From Burhinus oedicnemus (taxonomy: Eukaryota > Chordata > Aves > Charadriiformes > Burhinidae): DNA of 64,000 bases. Below the pieces are notes generated by a model, which was given only the letters and a program-made list of their open reading frames with translations, made no database searches and was not told the origin of the DNA. The position numbers were made by a program, and so were the translations under genes. The stretch covers positions 954,332-1,018,331 of the forward strand of contig VFFE01006711.1 in the NCBI GenBank assembly GCA_008921705.1. The letters run 5' to 3'. Positions 34,765 to 47,824 of the stretch are shown one piece after another (within the stretch, counting starts at the first letter, position 1; each line of letters starts with the position of its first letter).

Positions 34765-37749
34765 TCCTATGGAGTCCAGAGGAACAGGTATGGTAACAGC
34801 AAACTGGCCTACGCAAGACATTAGCAACAGCTTCCCTGATATGCAACAGAACGGGGATAGAGGATTCTGAAGTTCAAGAATCAGCTTCTCCCTTCTTTAT
34901 AAGGCATCCTAGCTTGCACAGCATCCCCTCCAGAGAGCAGCCCTAAGCATCAACAGGGCCAGAGCTGTTTAGATTCTGCCTGATAAACAAAAGACGTATA
35001 TGAGCCAGCTGATGGACAATCACAGTAGGCAGGTACCATGGGGTTCAGCTCTGTCTCCAACTGACATTTAACTATTTTAGATTGCAGCTACACCAGCAAG
35101 AAAGAATGAACATGATCCACATCACAATAGCTTGTAAATAGCCTCAACCGGAGATAAAGCAGCCTCCTAGCAAGTGGAACAGAAAACCTGAGCATTCGCT
35201 GTACTGCCTGCCTAACAGAAGGAACACACCGTGGTTTCTCCTCCTTCATGCTTGGCCACATAAAGACTTCAAAACTGTGAATTCAAGGGACTGATGGGAT
35301 GCCTCCCTCCATGTCAGCTGAAAGAGCAGGCCCCTAAGGTGTCCTACCATGGGAACCTGACTTAGGGCTAAGGATTCCTCCAGGCAGCAAGAGGCTACAA
35401 TAGCTACACTCCATGGACTTAGCCCTGGGATACAGCCAGGACCTGAGAGGGAGAGTAAAGGCAGTAGAGGAACCTGAACCCCCAATTCAGAGCTCTGGTT
35501 TGTCACTCAAGCCAGCGACCCATATTCCAAAGCAGCCAGTTACGAGTTCTATGCCTGCCAAGAAAATAAAGCCTTGGAAGAAAGACACACAGTGAACATT
35601 TTTCCCCATCTGAGTATTTCCTAAAGACAGGTAAAATACTTTTGCTTAAAATCTGACCCTGTAGGAAGGAAAAAAAACAAAACCAAAACCTTCTTTCCCT
35701 GTCGTGTGTCCCCCCCCCAAAAAAAAAAAAAAAAAAAAATTGTCCTCCAGAAGGACTGGCACAAACTTCAGGGCAAGGGAGGGAGCACGAAGGAACATGT
35801 CAGGAACCACAATAAAATCTTAACTTTTGGTGTTGGCCCAATATTGCCGTTTTGGGGGGCAAATTAAGGAAAAATCCATTCGTCTGGTTTTGAGCTCTGT
35901 AAGAAAGAAAAAATATTTTTCCCTTGTGCTAATGTCTACATGGGGAGACGTGGAACAGCGCAGTTAAAGCTGTCAAAGGCAATTTTTCTTACAGACTTAA
36001 GTGTTCCGTTACTTAAAAAAAAAGAAGCTGAGAAAAAGAGAGGAACTTGAATTCAAATCTCCTTTAATGCAACATTATGGCTCAGAATTTCAAAGCTGTA
36101 AAAGTAGGAAACTCAGAAGTACAGATTCTACATTATGCACATGGACTGTATAAAAGAAAAAGGCAAATCACGACTGCAGAAATCCAAAGCACTATTGACT
36201 TTTGCAACCCTTTTAGAGTTGGCTGGGGCCCAGGGGCAGCTGGTCAGATGAAAATACCTACTCGCTCCGTACTGCAACCCTCACTGCAGTAGAAAACTCT
36301 CAGAAGGTTTGACCTTGTGAGTTCACACTCCTTCTCTTACCCCTAAGGACCTAAAAAATTCTTTGTTTGGGCCTGAAAAATTCTTGCCCTCTAGCCGACA
36401 GAGAAATTAAAGCACAGTCCTCATTTCAAGCCACTGTCTATATCCTCCCTCATAAGAATCATGGTTATGACAACTGGGACTTCTGACTGACATTTAAACT
36501 GTGACTGCTTTCAAGATCAGGATTTGGGGTGCTATAACCCAAGAGATGTATCCTTTTCACTCTTGCATTACAAAGGATAGATTTAAACAGAAGGCTCAGA
36601 GTTTTGCTCTGCCAGCACCTGCACTGGCTCTCTTAGCCATCACAAGAACATCTGGGACCCAAAACCTAGAGGTAGAAAAGGAAAGAAGAGTCAAAACCTT
36701 ATATTTTATGAACATACTCTGTAGCTCTGCAGGGTCTCCAGATGACCTTCAGGGAATTTCACATGCATGGGCTGTAGCGTTGTCTTGCACATTGCACCGA
36801 GATATCAAAAACTGCCAACTACTGCAGAAGGGCTCTAAACAACATGAATAGTCCCACTGACTATTCCTGCATTGGCATCTTCTCAGTTGAGCTCCAGAAG
36901 TTTCTCAAAACTCCCAAAAATCCTTTTGCCCCTTGAGGAACATAACAGGGAATGGCTGTGCAGTGAGACAAAGGAAGGATGCAAACTGACTAAACAAGAT
37001 CTGTAATGTCCATTATGCAAGGTCTGCGATAGCTTCATTCTCCTCTTTAATATCTCAAGAGCCCAGAATAATCCCCTCTCCCTCACCAGTCACACCGCAA
37101 GGTCCTCTCTTCATGAACGTCATGAAGTCACAGGAGCAGGACTTCAGATGCTCCTCACCCCCTTGTCACTCCTTGCCATACAGTCTCTCCAGCATCTGTT
37201 ATAAATAAATAAAACCTACGATTGGCACCTGCTCTGAAACAAAAACATGGGTTGGAGATGGGCCAGGCAGACCAGCTTGTCCTGTTTTATTAGAGCCTAG
37301 ACTAGGAAGAAACAATGGTCTCTAGTTGTCTCTGGATGGCAGTAAGGACAGAGAGAGGTGACAAGTCTTATCTGAAGGTGAAATTAAATCCCATTCTCGC
37401 ATGACATATGAGCACAAAATGTTAAACAGAGCACTAAGGAATAAATTTGCCAATTCTTCTTCTGTGCCGTGATCCTTCAGTGAACAAACCCACCCCCACT
37501 ACAAATTTCATGATATGATGGCTGCAAACCCATCATTAAGAAAAATTCTAATAACCACAACAGCCTCCAAAACCGAGGACTATAACATAAGATAGAATCA
37601 AAAGTGTCCTGTTCTGCTTTTGTGACTGTGCAGAAGTTCATCGTGACAAGTACCTTCTGCAAAGGGAGAATAAAGTTCAAAGACAAACAGCAACATGCTT
37701 TTCACGAGAAAACATGGAGCTGGCAAAGGATTAGAGGTCCAAGTCTTAC
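34765..37749. other. No supported gene
   Basis: Noncoding DNA with a C9A21 run at 35710-35739. A 116-codon plus frame at 36501-36851 shows no recognisable motif. Confidence 0.5.
35710..35739. repeat. C/A homopolymer pair
   Basis: Nine C followed by twenty-one A. Confidence 0.9.
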
Positions 37750-37790
37750 CAGAGGCTGAAGCATGGTGTGGACCAGAGGACTGATTCAAG
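37750..37790 (-). CDS. Weak candidate coding exon (41 nt)
   Basis: The donor is CTG|GTAAGA. The acceptor (CCCTGACACCATCAG) has a poor pyrimidine tract. From phase 2 it encodes LNQSSGPHHASAS plus one base, a Ser/His-rich low-complexity stretch, and leaves in phase 1 as the 32014-32042 candidate needs. Low complexity and the weak acceptor mean it may be chance. Confidence 0.25.
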
Positions 37791-37842
37791 CTGATGGTGT
37801 CAGGGTATCAACTCTGTACAGGTTCTTTTTCTAACCTGGCAA

Positions 37843-37898
37843 GATGCACAGGTAGGAAGAGGTAAGCAGCGATGCACAGGTGGGAAAAGGTGAGCAGC
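37843..37898. repeat. 28-bp tandem duplication
   Basis: Two adjacent copies (37843-37870 and 37871-37898) starting gatgcacaggt and ending agcagc, with three substitutions between them. Confidence 0.9.
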
Positions 37899-38880
37899 AA
37901 GTCTTTTAAGTAGCTGTGACATACTAAAGAACAAATCCAAAGGCCCATTTTGCCTTTGCTGTTTTATGACTGTCCTTTCACAAAGGTGATAATCTATGAA
38001 AAACAGAAATAATTCTCTGGGTCCTCCTGTAGCAGCAGGACTGACAACAAGTGCTCCAAAGATAATCTTCAGCAAACCTAGTTATTGGAACAGTGTAACC
38101 TGTTGTAAATTCACACATACAACACAGTAGAATGAAGGTACTCTCCACTCCAGCCTTTCAAATGGCAATTGATACAGGTCTCGCCAGTAACTACACCAGC
38201 ACAAGACTGATTTCAACAGCTCCACAGACCCCACAAGACTACTGCAGTCAGAGCAGCTCTCATTAGAAAATTGATGCTACAACAAACAGGCATCAGGGGC
38301 TCAGCCTTGAACCAAGCTGTCAGAGCACCACAGAGTCCTCCACTGCATCAGAGAGCTCACGTCATCTCTCATGGACTGTTGCATTTTTTTTTTCTTAAAG
38401 CTCTAGCTCTTGGAGGCCAGGGATGACTTAAAACAAAACAAAAAAAACAAAACAAACCCAATCTCAGTTCCTATTTTTCTGAATTCAGAGGGTGACTTTT
38501 AAAATACGCTCAGAACTCCATTTAAAGTCTTTGACTTCTACTTCCGAAAACACTGCATATCTCATATACTCTTTTTTTTTTCCCACACACATGTAGAGAC
38601 AACTGTCTAGCTACATATCTGTTTCTAACTACAGATGCAGCTACATAATGGTTTTAAACTCCATTGCGCTATCTTTTTCTCCCTCCAAGAAAGAAGACAG
38701 AAAATGGACTCAGGATGTTTTGGATGCCTCAGATTAGTAACGCTACAGTCAGAATAGCACAGAGCACTCTTGAACAGCTATTGCTAGTACTTGCAGGTGC
38801 CATGAGCCCTTCACATTCAAGAATACTGGATTTACATTCAAACATAAAGGAAAAATAAAATCAACTTGATTCACACGCTC
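37899..38880. other. No supported gene
   Basis: Noncoding DNA with short T and A runs near 38385 and 38430-38455 and a T run at 38570-38580. Confidence 0.55.
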
Positions 38881-38889
38881 TCACATCAA

Positions 38890-39130
38890 AAGAACAAGGG
38901 GTATTTTTAGAGCAACAGCTTTAGCATTCGCAGCACGCATGGCATTCTTGATTAAACAAGAGATCTGCACGAACATAATAAACCTGTAATTTTATTGGCC
39001 AAGCACTATGGAAACAATTTAGAATACATGGATTGCAGTGTTAAGCAAACTGCAGCCCATGTGTAACACCCATGAATTATAGCTGTTTGGCAATGAGCTG
39101 ACCAGTTGCTTCTCACGGCCTTTAATAACA
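38890..39130. promoter_or_regulatory. Candidate conserved noncoding element
   Basis: AT-rich, non-repetitive sequence with words such as cctgtaattttattggccaa (a CCAAT-box-like core) and gcctttaataacaatcatcc. No coding frame or transposon match. Inferred from texture only. Confidence 0.22.
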
Positions 39131-39154
39131 ATCATCCACATCTTCACAGCACAA

Positions 39155-39440
39155 TAGAAATTAGAGATGCAAGAGGCCTATTAGCTCATCCAGAAAATAC
39201 AGGATTGTTCCCTATGGGGTAATTGCTAATACTCTGTCCAAAGTAGATTTAAAGCTGTAAAGCAAGGTAGCCTCTTTAGCAAGATTACTCAGAGTGGCTG
39301 AGAACTCAGTTCCATAAAGCTTTTTCTAGACATGAAATTTAAATGTTTCCTCTCTTTAAAAAGGTTAAGGCTAGTCCAAGGAGCCTGGTCTCCTTTGGAT
39401 TCCCCTCTAGTCAGTCAAGAGAAGGGAGAGTTCGTCCCTT
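39155..39440 (-). mobile_element. Old L3/CR1 LINE fragment, antisense
   Basis: Opens with agaaattagagatgcaagag and then gcctattagctcatccag, the antisense head of an L3-type CR1. It continues with ttccataaagctttttctag and atgaaatttaaatgtttcct. Strongly diverged. Confidence 0.5.
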
Positions 39441-41520
39441 TTTGCTACAAAGCAGCAGCATATAGAGACTGACCTTCTTTGGCTAACAGTTCTCCCCTCC
39501 ACCCAGCTAGTCCTTGCCAGCTCTTGTCCATAACAGTACCTTCAGCACCTCTTCTTTTTGCTCACTACACAGGTATGTAGACTCATGCCCCCCTTTCCAC
39601 CTCAGAAGTCCTTTGGTCATATATGCATATATGGATTTCACTCTAAATATTCATTCACTAAATCAGATCTTCCAACTCACTGTCACTCCCATCACATGTC
39701 TGTGCACTATGTCCACTTCAGTCATACCTCAATGGGGACATGGGGCAACACCACTAGCCCAAGGACTGGCAGCTCTAGTGCAAGGGACAGTACCTCACTG
39801 TGACCTGTACTAGGGCAGAGGTTCTGGCACAAGGCTGTGTTGAGAATTTTTCCAAGCCAGGGACAAAGGAAAAGAGCATGGACAAATCCAAGCTTCTTGG
39901 GTTTTGCATCTCTAACTTTATTTCTCTGAGAGAAGGGTCTTCTGAACTTGCTTCTACCGCTCTTCCAAAACTTCTAGTAAAAACTAACATGCCCATGACT
40001 AAGAAACGCTTTGGGATTTCCAGCCACTTGATCTCCAGTCTTACATACACTACAAAATTCCGGGCTATTAACTGAACTGTTGCTAATGGTGGTCATATTC
40101 TTCTTGTTTAGTGTAAGCATTCAATGAGTGCCCCAAACACTTTCCTAAAATAAGCCCTGATCTCTACTACCTTTGATATCCAGAGACATCTGCAAGCAGG
40201 ATTTCAAGCAGTCACTCTCTATGAGATCGTTACACTATCACAGGAAGGCAGGACATGAAGAGACAACATTTTGTCTCGAGCAATCCACAGAACCTCATGT
40301 GGCCCCACCCTGCAAATCCCAAGGCACATCTCAACTCCTTTGAACAACTGTCAGACCTTCACTGCAAAAGCCAACATGAAACAAACAAAATCCCACAAAA
40401 AAAAAAAAATCTTGTAACGTACCATAGGAAGACAGGAAAATAAAAGTCAAGGGCACTGCCATTGTCCTCCATCCTTGCAATAATGAGGAACCTGAGAAAT
40501 GCCAACATGATTGTCTGAAGTGGACCACAGAGAGCAGTAAACGATGTCAGATACACAGCATCCCTCTGCTCCCTAGCTGAATGAGGAGACACTTTTTAAA
40601 CATTCTGCTATTTTAACACGCTTTCCAAAATGCATTTCCACAATAAGAATTGTCAAGTGTTTGGCTTGTATTAGCATTTTCAGGTAGAGATCAGGGCACC
40701 CAAAGAAATAATATGTATAAGGAACAAGAGCTGAACTAATGGTTCTCTGTTATAGACTTCCCCTGTTCCACTCAAAAAGTGACCGTGTTACAGTGAAGAG
40801 TAATACTTATGTATCTAACAGTACTATAAAATACTTCAGGATGAAAATTGCAAAGAAGCAGCGATTGATTATTTCTGCCACAAGAAAAAAACCACAGTTT
40901 GAGGATGTAAGAGAAAGTTCTTTTTAACCCAAAGAATTACCTTCCTTTTGGGAAAGACGAACCACCCATAATGACAGAGGAAAATCTTTGGAAGTAGTAG
41001 CAGAAAAAGACATTAGAAGTGGCAATCACTGTGTCAGACACACTACACTGCAGGGAAAGGGAAGAATGGCCAGATAATGAAATTACAGAGCATTGAAAAT
41101 GTCAAAGAGCGACAGTGCTCTACCATCATTCACGGGTTATATGAGGCATTAACATGCTGATATCCCATTCCAATGACAAAGATGGCAACAAGAACAGTAA
41201 ATAGTCCAAAATGAATCTGTTGCTGAGACCAGGAATTTAATGAAACAGGGAGACGGGCAGAAAATGAATCTTACTTTCACTGTACAGCCTTCAAACTAGA
41301 AGCTGCCGGCCCTGTTCAGAAATAGTAATAGCTCAAGGATGCATTATTTGACTTCCCTTATCTATGATCCCCCTATACTTATTAGTCATCATCACAAAAA
41401 GGGGTATCAGGTCTCACTGACACCGCCAGCCTTGTTGGCAGGCAATGACACACAAGCTGCACCAAGGGAATTTTCAGTGAGGTATAAAGGAGGTGAAAAA
41501 AGTCCTTCAAAATCAACTGC
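39441..41520. other. No supported gene
   Basis: Open frames of up to 99 codons on both strands around 39514-40075 have no recognisable domain. A run at 40397-40409 (13 A) is simple sequence. Confidence 0.5.
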
Positions 41521-41524
41521 TACA

Positions 41525-41722
41525 TCAGGGGCCCAGGGAGGTTGAGGGATCTCTGTTCTTGGAGGTATTCAGAACTTGACTGGACAAGGCTCTGAGCAAC
41601 TTGATCTAACATCACAGCTTGATCCACCTTTGAAGCTGATCTGAGCAGGAGCTGGACCAGAAGACCTGCAGAGCTCCCCTCTCCACTTCCCCAATCCCCC
41701 AATCTAAATCACTCTACGATTT
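41525..41722 (+). mobile_element. Diverged CR1 LINE 3' end, sense
   Basis: ggcccagggaggttgaggga, cttggaggtattcagaactt, gactggacaaggctctgagc, then a tail near ctctacgat. This is the CR1 3' end in sense orientation, older than the 34-kb copy. Confidence 0.75.
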
Positions 41723-43047
41723 AAAGAGCTCTGCTCCCTTCAGATAGAAACACCATTGATCAATATGAGTAGCACAAGGAATCACACAGCAGTAAAGCCA
41801 GAGGATCCTGTGTCTATCGTGCAATGCACTTCTCTAACTTGCTTAAGACTGTTGATTACTATAAAAAAAAACAAAACAAAACAAAAAAAACACTCTCCTA
41901 TTGGAGGGCTGAGAGCAAGATGGCTTCAAAAGGTCTGATAAGGTCAGAGCTAAAGAGCAGTTGATAAGGCTGTCTGGCCTCCAAACTGATTTCCTACAGA
42001 GCTTGGATTTTCTGTTTTAAAATTGTATTTTGGAACCAAGTTCACCTAAATTTAATCAGGAACATGTCTTTGAAATATAAAAGGCAAAACGAACAAAAAA
42101 ACTATTCACTTAATTTAATCTGGAAAACATAAATAAAGTGGTTTCCTCATTCCATCAAGCAGATGCAAATTTAATTTCAGATCATTCAATTTTTTCTTCT
42201 GTAAACAAACAAATAAAAAAATTCAGCATGGGAAAAGAAACCCTTGGAAACACTACCTCTTATCACGTATAGCATGTGCCTCCCTCTCTCTGCTGGCCCA
42301 TATCACATTTAATACTATAGTTTTCAAAGGCTGCTGGAATTCACTCTGCTAAAGGTGTACAATAAATGAGGCTTTGCAAAGTGCATATGTTCAGTAAGCA
42401 CAACTATCCAGACATCTGTGCACAGGGGTGATTCATCGAGAGATGTGTGTAAGACAAAAGACCCATCCCTACTGATTTCAGGAAGGCCAAGTTTTCACCA
42501 CAGTTTATTGGCAGCCAACCTGCCAGACAACAAACTTAACAAGCCTGTGAATCAAAAATCCCTCCACCCATGAGACCATCATTCCTTTCCTGCTACACAA
42601 GTGGATTTTGCATTATGCCGAGAAAGCGAAGTTCACCTATTACCTGATTAAGGTGTGGAGAAGATCTGTCACCCCGGGGCATTCTTAAACACGACCATCT
42701 TGTTCCTTACAAAGGCATAACATTATTCTCTCTCCAGTTGGTTCATTACAAGGGCGTAACATCCCTCTCTCCACTGAGCACTAGCCATGGATCATGTGGC
42801 AAGAGGCAGCCTTGGAGGTAGGTAGATGGATGTCCAACCGTTACAAGCTTCATGGACATATAACCAATGCCTTACGGAGATCTATGCCAGACAGTACAGA
42901 CCTTGGCAATGTCTTTGTGACTCAACACCCATATGCCACAGCAGCAGAACAAATGAACAACAGCCAGCTTTGAACTGCAGCCTACGCTCCTAATTATACC
43001 TGAAGTGTCTCCTGGCAACATCCAGGACTGGCTGAGATAGCACTTAC
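41723..43047. other. No supported gene
   Basis: Noncoding DNA with A-rich runs near 41862-41892. A 48-nt AG...GT interval overlapping 42997-43047 competes with the weak exon at 43048-43089 (shared junction). Neither is certain. Confidence 0.5.
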
Positions 43048-43089
43048 CTGTCAAAACACATAGGAAACAGCAAACTGCATCTTTTGAAC
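43048..43089 (-). CDS. Weak candidate coding exon (42 nt)
   Basis: The donor is an excellent GACAG|GTAAGTG. The acceptor (GAAACTGATTCTAG) is moderate. From phase 2 it encodes FKRCSLLFPMCFD plus two bases and leaves in phase 2, so it could sit between the 44.6- and 37.8-kb candidates or be skipped without changing phase. The donor itself is preceded by a good acceptor-like tract (CCTATGTGTTTTGACAG), so the signal could instead be an acceptor. Confidence 0.2.
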
Positions 43090-44612
43090 CTAGAATCAGT
43101 TTCACATTCCACATATTGCAACTCACTGCCCCCTCCACAGAAGTCATTCCTGAGATCTGGACAACACACAGATTTGACTGTGTGCCTTGCATTTACAGAG
43201 GTGACTTGCATTTATGAAGTGACTGCCCAACATGGGCACTACATCAGAAGAAGAATCTGTTGAGATTGAATAAGGTGAGTTTGCTTTAAAGTCAGATCAC
43301 ACTTGCTTTGCCACTGTGTACTTAGAGTCATCAAGATGCCACACAACTCAAGAATACCCTGGGGATACCCTATAAGGAATGTAGCACCTAGAGATGCAGA
43401 GTCTGGACACTTCAAACATATGCATAAAGACAACACAGTGCATTGAAATTTTCAAGCTGTTTCTATAAGTTGTCATTAGAAGGGGATGTGAAGTTCCCTC
43501 TGTTTTGCCCACATGTGATTTCTTACACAGATGTTCTCAATCATCTTCCAAATGAACACCTAAGGTGCAGCATCAGTCTCCTGCTAATTAGTAGTATTAC
43601 TATCCTGCACAAAGCTGTTGGATGCCCAGCCCACTGGGGCTGTAGTGGCTGGCTGACTTCACAGGAACATCAGAGAGTGATAACACAACAACCTGGACAG
43701 TTGTACAACTACAGCCTTAGATGGAAGGGACATGGCAGAGAACACCACAAGTAAGCAGAACTCACAAAGAAGAGGGGATTTCACAGTGCACTGCCCCTGT
43801 TCCAGCTTCATTTCATTTGTCAGGAGTGAGCTTTGGCAACAGGCACCTGAGCAAAGCTGACTCTAGCAGCTTAGGAAGCTATCTCCAACAGCTATATGCT
43901 GTTACAGTTCAGACACGTTAAGTGTTTTTTCTTGCCCCAGCTGCAAGGTAGTGACATGAGTTAACCTTCTTCACCAAGCCTGGACTAAGATACTACTCTC
44001 CCAACAAAGTGGAAATACCAAAAGATCCAGTGGACATCTAGGTATTACCCTACTCTGAACAGAACAAGCACCGCTGGGAAGGTGGAAAGCAGAGCCCCAC
44101 CTGACTCCACCTCTGAGCTGCGCTCCACCAAGATCAGCTGAAGTCCTCACTGCTCTCCCACCTCTTGCTGTCTGGACACTGCTCAGCTCTCCTCCCCAGC
44201 TGGAAACTGAGCCTCCTGCCTCTGCCCCCCACACAGGCCTTGTTGCCACTTAGTACCTACCATACAGGAGCAGTCTCCATTTCTCCCACTGTTTGTTGCT
44301 TAATCCAGTCCTCACTGCAGCTTTTCCAGTACAGCCTACTTAAGCTTGTTTTTCTTATCGTTCTTCCTGCAGTCTGAAGTAAAGATGTAATCACCATAGC
44401 TGCGGTGTTATCCTCCAGAAATTACTTTGTCACAGGGAAAAGTGCAAAAATACAATTACTTGCTTTAGCTGCAGTGGCTTAGAAAGACCCAGTTTTGAAG
44501 AGCTTCCTATTTTCCAGAGAAAGACTGCAAACTTGTACCTATACGTATAGCAATCACAAAGTACTTGTACATTTCCTTAAAGAAAATACATGAAAATTAT
44601 ATCAGGTCTTAC

Positions 44613-44647
44613 CTGCCAAAATTATGTAGTATTTCTGTCTCAAAATC
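44613..44647 (-). CDS. Candidate small coding exon (35 nt)
   Basis: The donor is GGCAG|GTAAGAC. The acceptor has a run CACTTTTTTTCCTAATAC and ends AAATGTAG, with a CTAAT branch-like word. From phase 0 it encodes DFETEILHNFG plus two bases, leaving in phase 2. The preceding candidate at 46597-46649 leaves in phase 0, so the join reads SPQVT-DFETEIL. One alternative frame is also open. Both splice signals are good, which makes this one of the better small candidates. Confidence 0.4.
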
Positions 44648-44869
44648 CTACATTTAATTGTATTAGGAAAAAAAGTGACAAACCACCCCAAAGGTTCTTG
44701 TTATTTAACAAGCCTGAAGGAAAGGCCAAGCTACACACCAATTCTTGCAAATCAAGATTTGATTGACACTGATAGAGAGATGCAACTGGAACCAAAACCT
44801 GCTGCCACTACTACAACAAATAACAAACTTGGAGGATCGTTCAGGTTTGGAAGCGTATAATGATTGAAC

Positions 44870-45365
44870 TAGTGAGATCTGGAGAGGCTATCTAACCAAC
44901 CTCCATTCCCCAGGCAGGATCTGCTGTCTCTGAACCACTCCTAAGAGATATTTACCTTGTCTGTTTTTAAAGATCTCTGATGCCAGAAACACTACAACCT
45001 CCAAAGGATCTATACCAGGCTTTACTCACTTTACCATTATAAACCTTTTCATGTGAATCAACTGTCTTTTTCTTACTGTGTTTTAAGTATATGATTTCTC
45101 ATCCAATCCCTCACAGATATAGGGAAAAAATTACTAGCTTTAACAACTGCCTTTTATGCTCATTTTATCATTCCTCTTCAGTTTCCTCCTCTTTAGCTAA
45201 ACAACTCCCATCCATTCAAGATTTCCTTGTAAACCAGGTTATTCTGTGTTTGAGCATCTTTGTTCTTCTCTTTCAGGTTCTCTCAAAATGATCTTTATCT
45301 TTCTTTAAGTGAACTTAGACTGGGCACAGAGCTAACGCTGAGGCCTTACTTGCAGTGAGTGCACT
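44870..45365 (-). mobile_element. Old L3/CR1 LINE fragment, antisense
   Basis: Starts gaactagtgagatctggaga and then ggctatctaaccaacctcca. It continues through atctctgatgccagaaacac and ends near agactgggcacagagct and gctgaggccttac, the order of an L3-type CR1 in antisense. It explains the AG...GT look-alike at about 44954-44974. Confidence 0.6.
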
Positions 45366-46596
45366 GCAAGGATTAGTTTGTGTATCTTGCAGACTATACA
45401 TAATCCTGTTCATTGAAGCAGCAGGGGATATGCATCCTGGAAACACTCTCCCCTCTGCAAGACCTATCCTCAGCGCACTGCGGAGTTTAGTTGCTAAAGG
45501 AGAGACTGACAAGAGTGAGAGCAAGCCAGGGGAAGGGAAAAGCTGGAGTAAATGTTTGTGTATTTGCTGGCAGGCCAGAGAAGGTAACGTTCTCAGGACT
45601 GTTGTGCAGAGCGAGAGAGATTTTCAGGAGCTAATCGCTTCCCTTAGAACAAAAGAAGAACACGCCTTCGGGATGGGACAAAGAAAAGACCCAGCTTAGT
45701 AATAGGCAGGAGGGTGAAGCAAGGCAACAGTAGTCAAATAGTATGACTGAGAATCAAATCCAGGCTGGCTTTGTGCACTAAGTGTGTGGGAGGAACAAGT
45801 CTTCCAAGACTACAGGCCATGAGACAGTGCTCTAAGGAAAAGGAGAATCAAGTACACTGCACACACAATGCAAAAGGGCCCGACCCACAAATGTCAAAGC
45901 AGGAAGCCCACTTCCTAGCATTCAGGGTATTAAACAGGGTTCTGTTATTGACCCCTTTCTAATACAGTGAGGCTGGATTAGTGTCTGACCTGCTTTGTTT
46001 CAGAAGTAAAAGATGACACAGTGAAGTCTGCTGGTCTAAATGGCCCAAAAGAAAAGCCAGAGGACAACGCAGCGGAGAACCTGACAGGTTCACAGGTAAG
46101 TAACTGAGAGCCCAGGCTAGACTTATCTTCCTCTTCTCCCTCCTCCAGCCCAACTCGACTCCTTTTCTGTCCTCAATGAATATTTTAGAGAACAAATTTC
46201 AGTGCTACATAGTTGTACAGATATTTCAGCAGTGGGATTAAAAGGATCCTCATCAAATATGGCGGGCATCAAGAATCACTGTCACCCTGTCCTCAAATTG
46301 AAAGGAAGCAAGAAGGCAGGAGGTAACAGGAAAACACAGCTGCTGGGCAAACAAAACAATCAAAGACAAGATGACAATGCTGGAGAGCACAGAAATAGCT
46401 GGATTACGCTCCAATAGGCCAAGCTCTGGAAAGGCCAAAGCAACTCTGTCATTAGCAGAGAAGACAGTGCTTCCTGATATACAGCCCTAACAAATCTGTG
46501 TGGTATAAATGCAATTTATGTGGACTATAATGTAGTTAATTTATCCCCATAAAGGAAGGCGACATTGTAACTCACTAGACAGGTTCTGGTTCTTAC
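45366..46596. other. No supported gene
   Basis: Noncoding DNA. A 114-codon plus frame at 45355-45699 shows no recognisable motif and begins inside the old LINE. Confidence 0.5.
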
Positions 46597-46649
46597 CGTC
46601 ACTTGTGGTGATAAATTTAGCCCAAGTTTCTGTACCTGACTTTTAATTT
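46597..46649 (-). CDS. Candidate small coding exon (53 nt)
   Basis: The donor is ACG|GTAAGAA; the acceptor AAGCTACCCAG is moderate. From phase 1 it encodes E-IKSQVQKLGLNLSPQVT and leaves in phase 0. The peptide is amphipathic and coiled-coil-like at its start. The frame stays open further upstream on the genomic strand (reading LNSLSYPE), so an alternative acceptor is possible. The 47825-47843 candidate leaves in phase 1, giving VKIQLA-E-IKSQVQ across the join. Confidence 0.38.
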
Positions 46650-47824
46650 CTGGGTAGCTTAAGCTATTCAGACACTAACCTTAATGTGACGGTCTCCATG
46701 GAAATCTAGAAATTACATATATCCAGCCACATTTTTTTAATTGTGGTTCTCCTTCCCGCCTTCTCCCCACCCCTCTGGCGCTTATGAAAAGCATCAGACT
46801 GACAAGAGTAGAGAACAAGCTATTTATTTGCTGTCACAACAGATATGCAGCACAGGGCAAGTAGCCTATGCATCATTCCCTGCCAGTGTGCATCAGCCTT
46901 GGCTCAGGGGGACCCAACTCCAAGAGTAAAAGCACAAATTAATTTTTCATGACCATTCAGAGTCAGCCTCTCTGTTGACACCAACCATTTCTACCTACTG
47001 AGCTGGTAGGTTCTGTCACATGGATGTCTATCCACTAGGAAATGGACCCAAACTACACATATCAGCCAATCTAAGACATTCCCTATTTCCATTGCCACAA
47101 AAAACTTGTTTTCATCAGCAAAACATCTGAAACTGGTATTTTTTTCTCTCTGCATGGACACTCAGTCCATTCTTTGACCCCCCAAGGCTGCAATTACACA
47201 GGGCACACAAGAGAGGCACACAGAGAGAAGATGAAGTCTTTCAACAGTAGAGGTAGACAAGAACTCTTAAATTATGCTTTCATTTCCATGCACACATCAG
47301 GGCTTTTTAAAGTATTTGATTATAACAAGAATATTTCTATTATAGCTTTACAAATACACATCCATCTAGTGGAAGAACCTGGGGTACATACATACAACTG
47401 CATAACAGTATTTGTTGATGTTTTAAACGTGTATTTACTTATGTATCTCCTAAATAAGGCTGTTCAGAAGAAAAAAAAACATGTTAGTAGACTTAGAAAA
47501 GAGGAGAAAGAAAAGTAATGTAAGAAAGGAATCCAAAGAAATACTTCATAGTTACCATTTTCCAGGGTTTATGAAGTATTAAAGTTCCAATGAAGGTACT
47601 TCTTTTTCTTGCCAAAAAATATAATGAAACTAGAAAATGACATCACATAAATCCATAATGTTAACAAGCCTGAAAAATGGTATCATTGTAACTGATTCTT
47701 AATACGTATTTCAGAGTGTAATTCCATAGGATACTTCTTGCACTCTCCTTTTCTCCTTGTGCTGCAGCTTTCCAAGAGGCATATAATAGCGTAGCTGATG
47801 GTTTAGCAAAAGCCCCTACTTTAC

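Noticed and set aside
44954..44974. 21-nt minus-strand AG...GT interval
   Set aside because: Lies inside a recognisable old L3/CR1 fragment.
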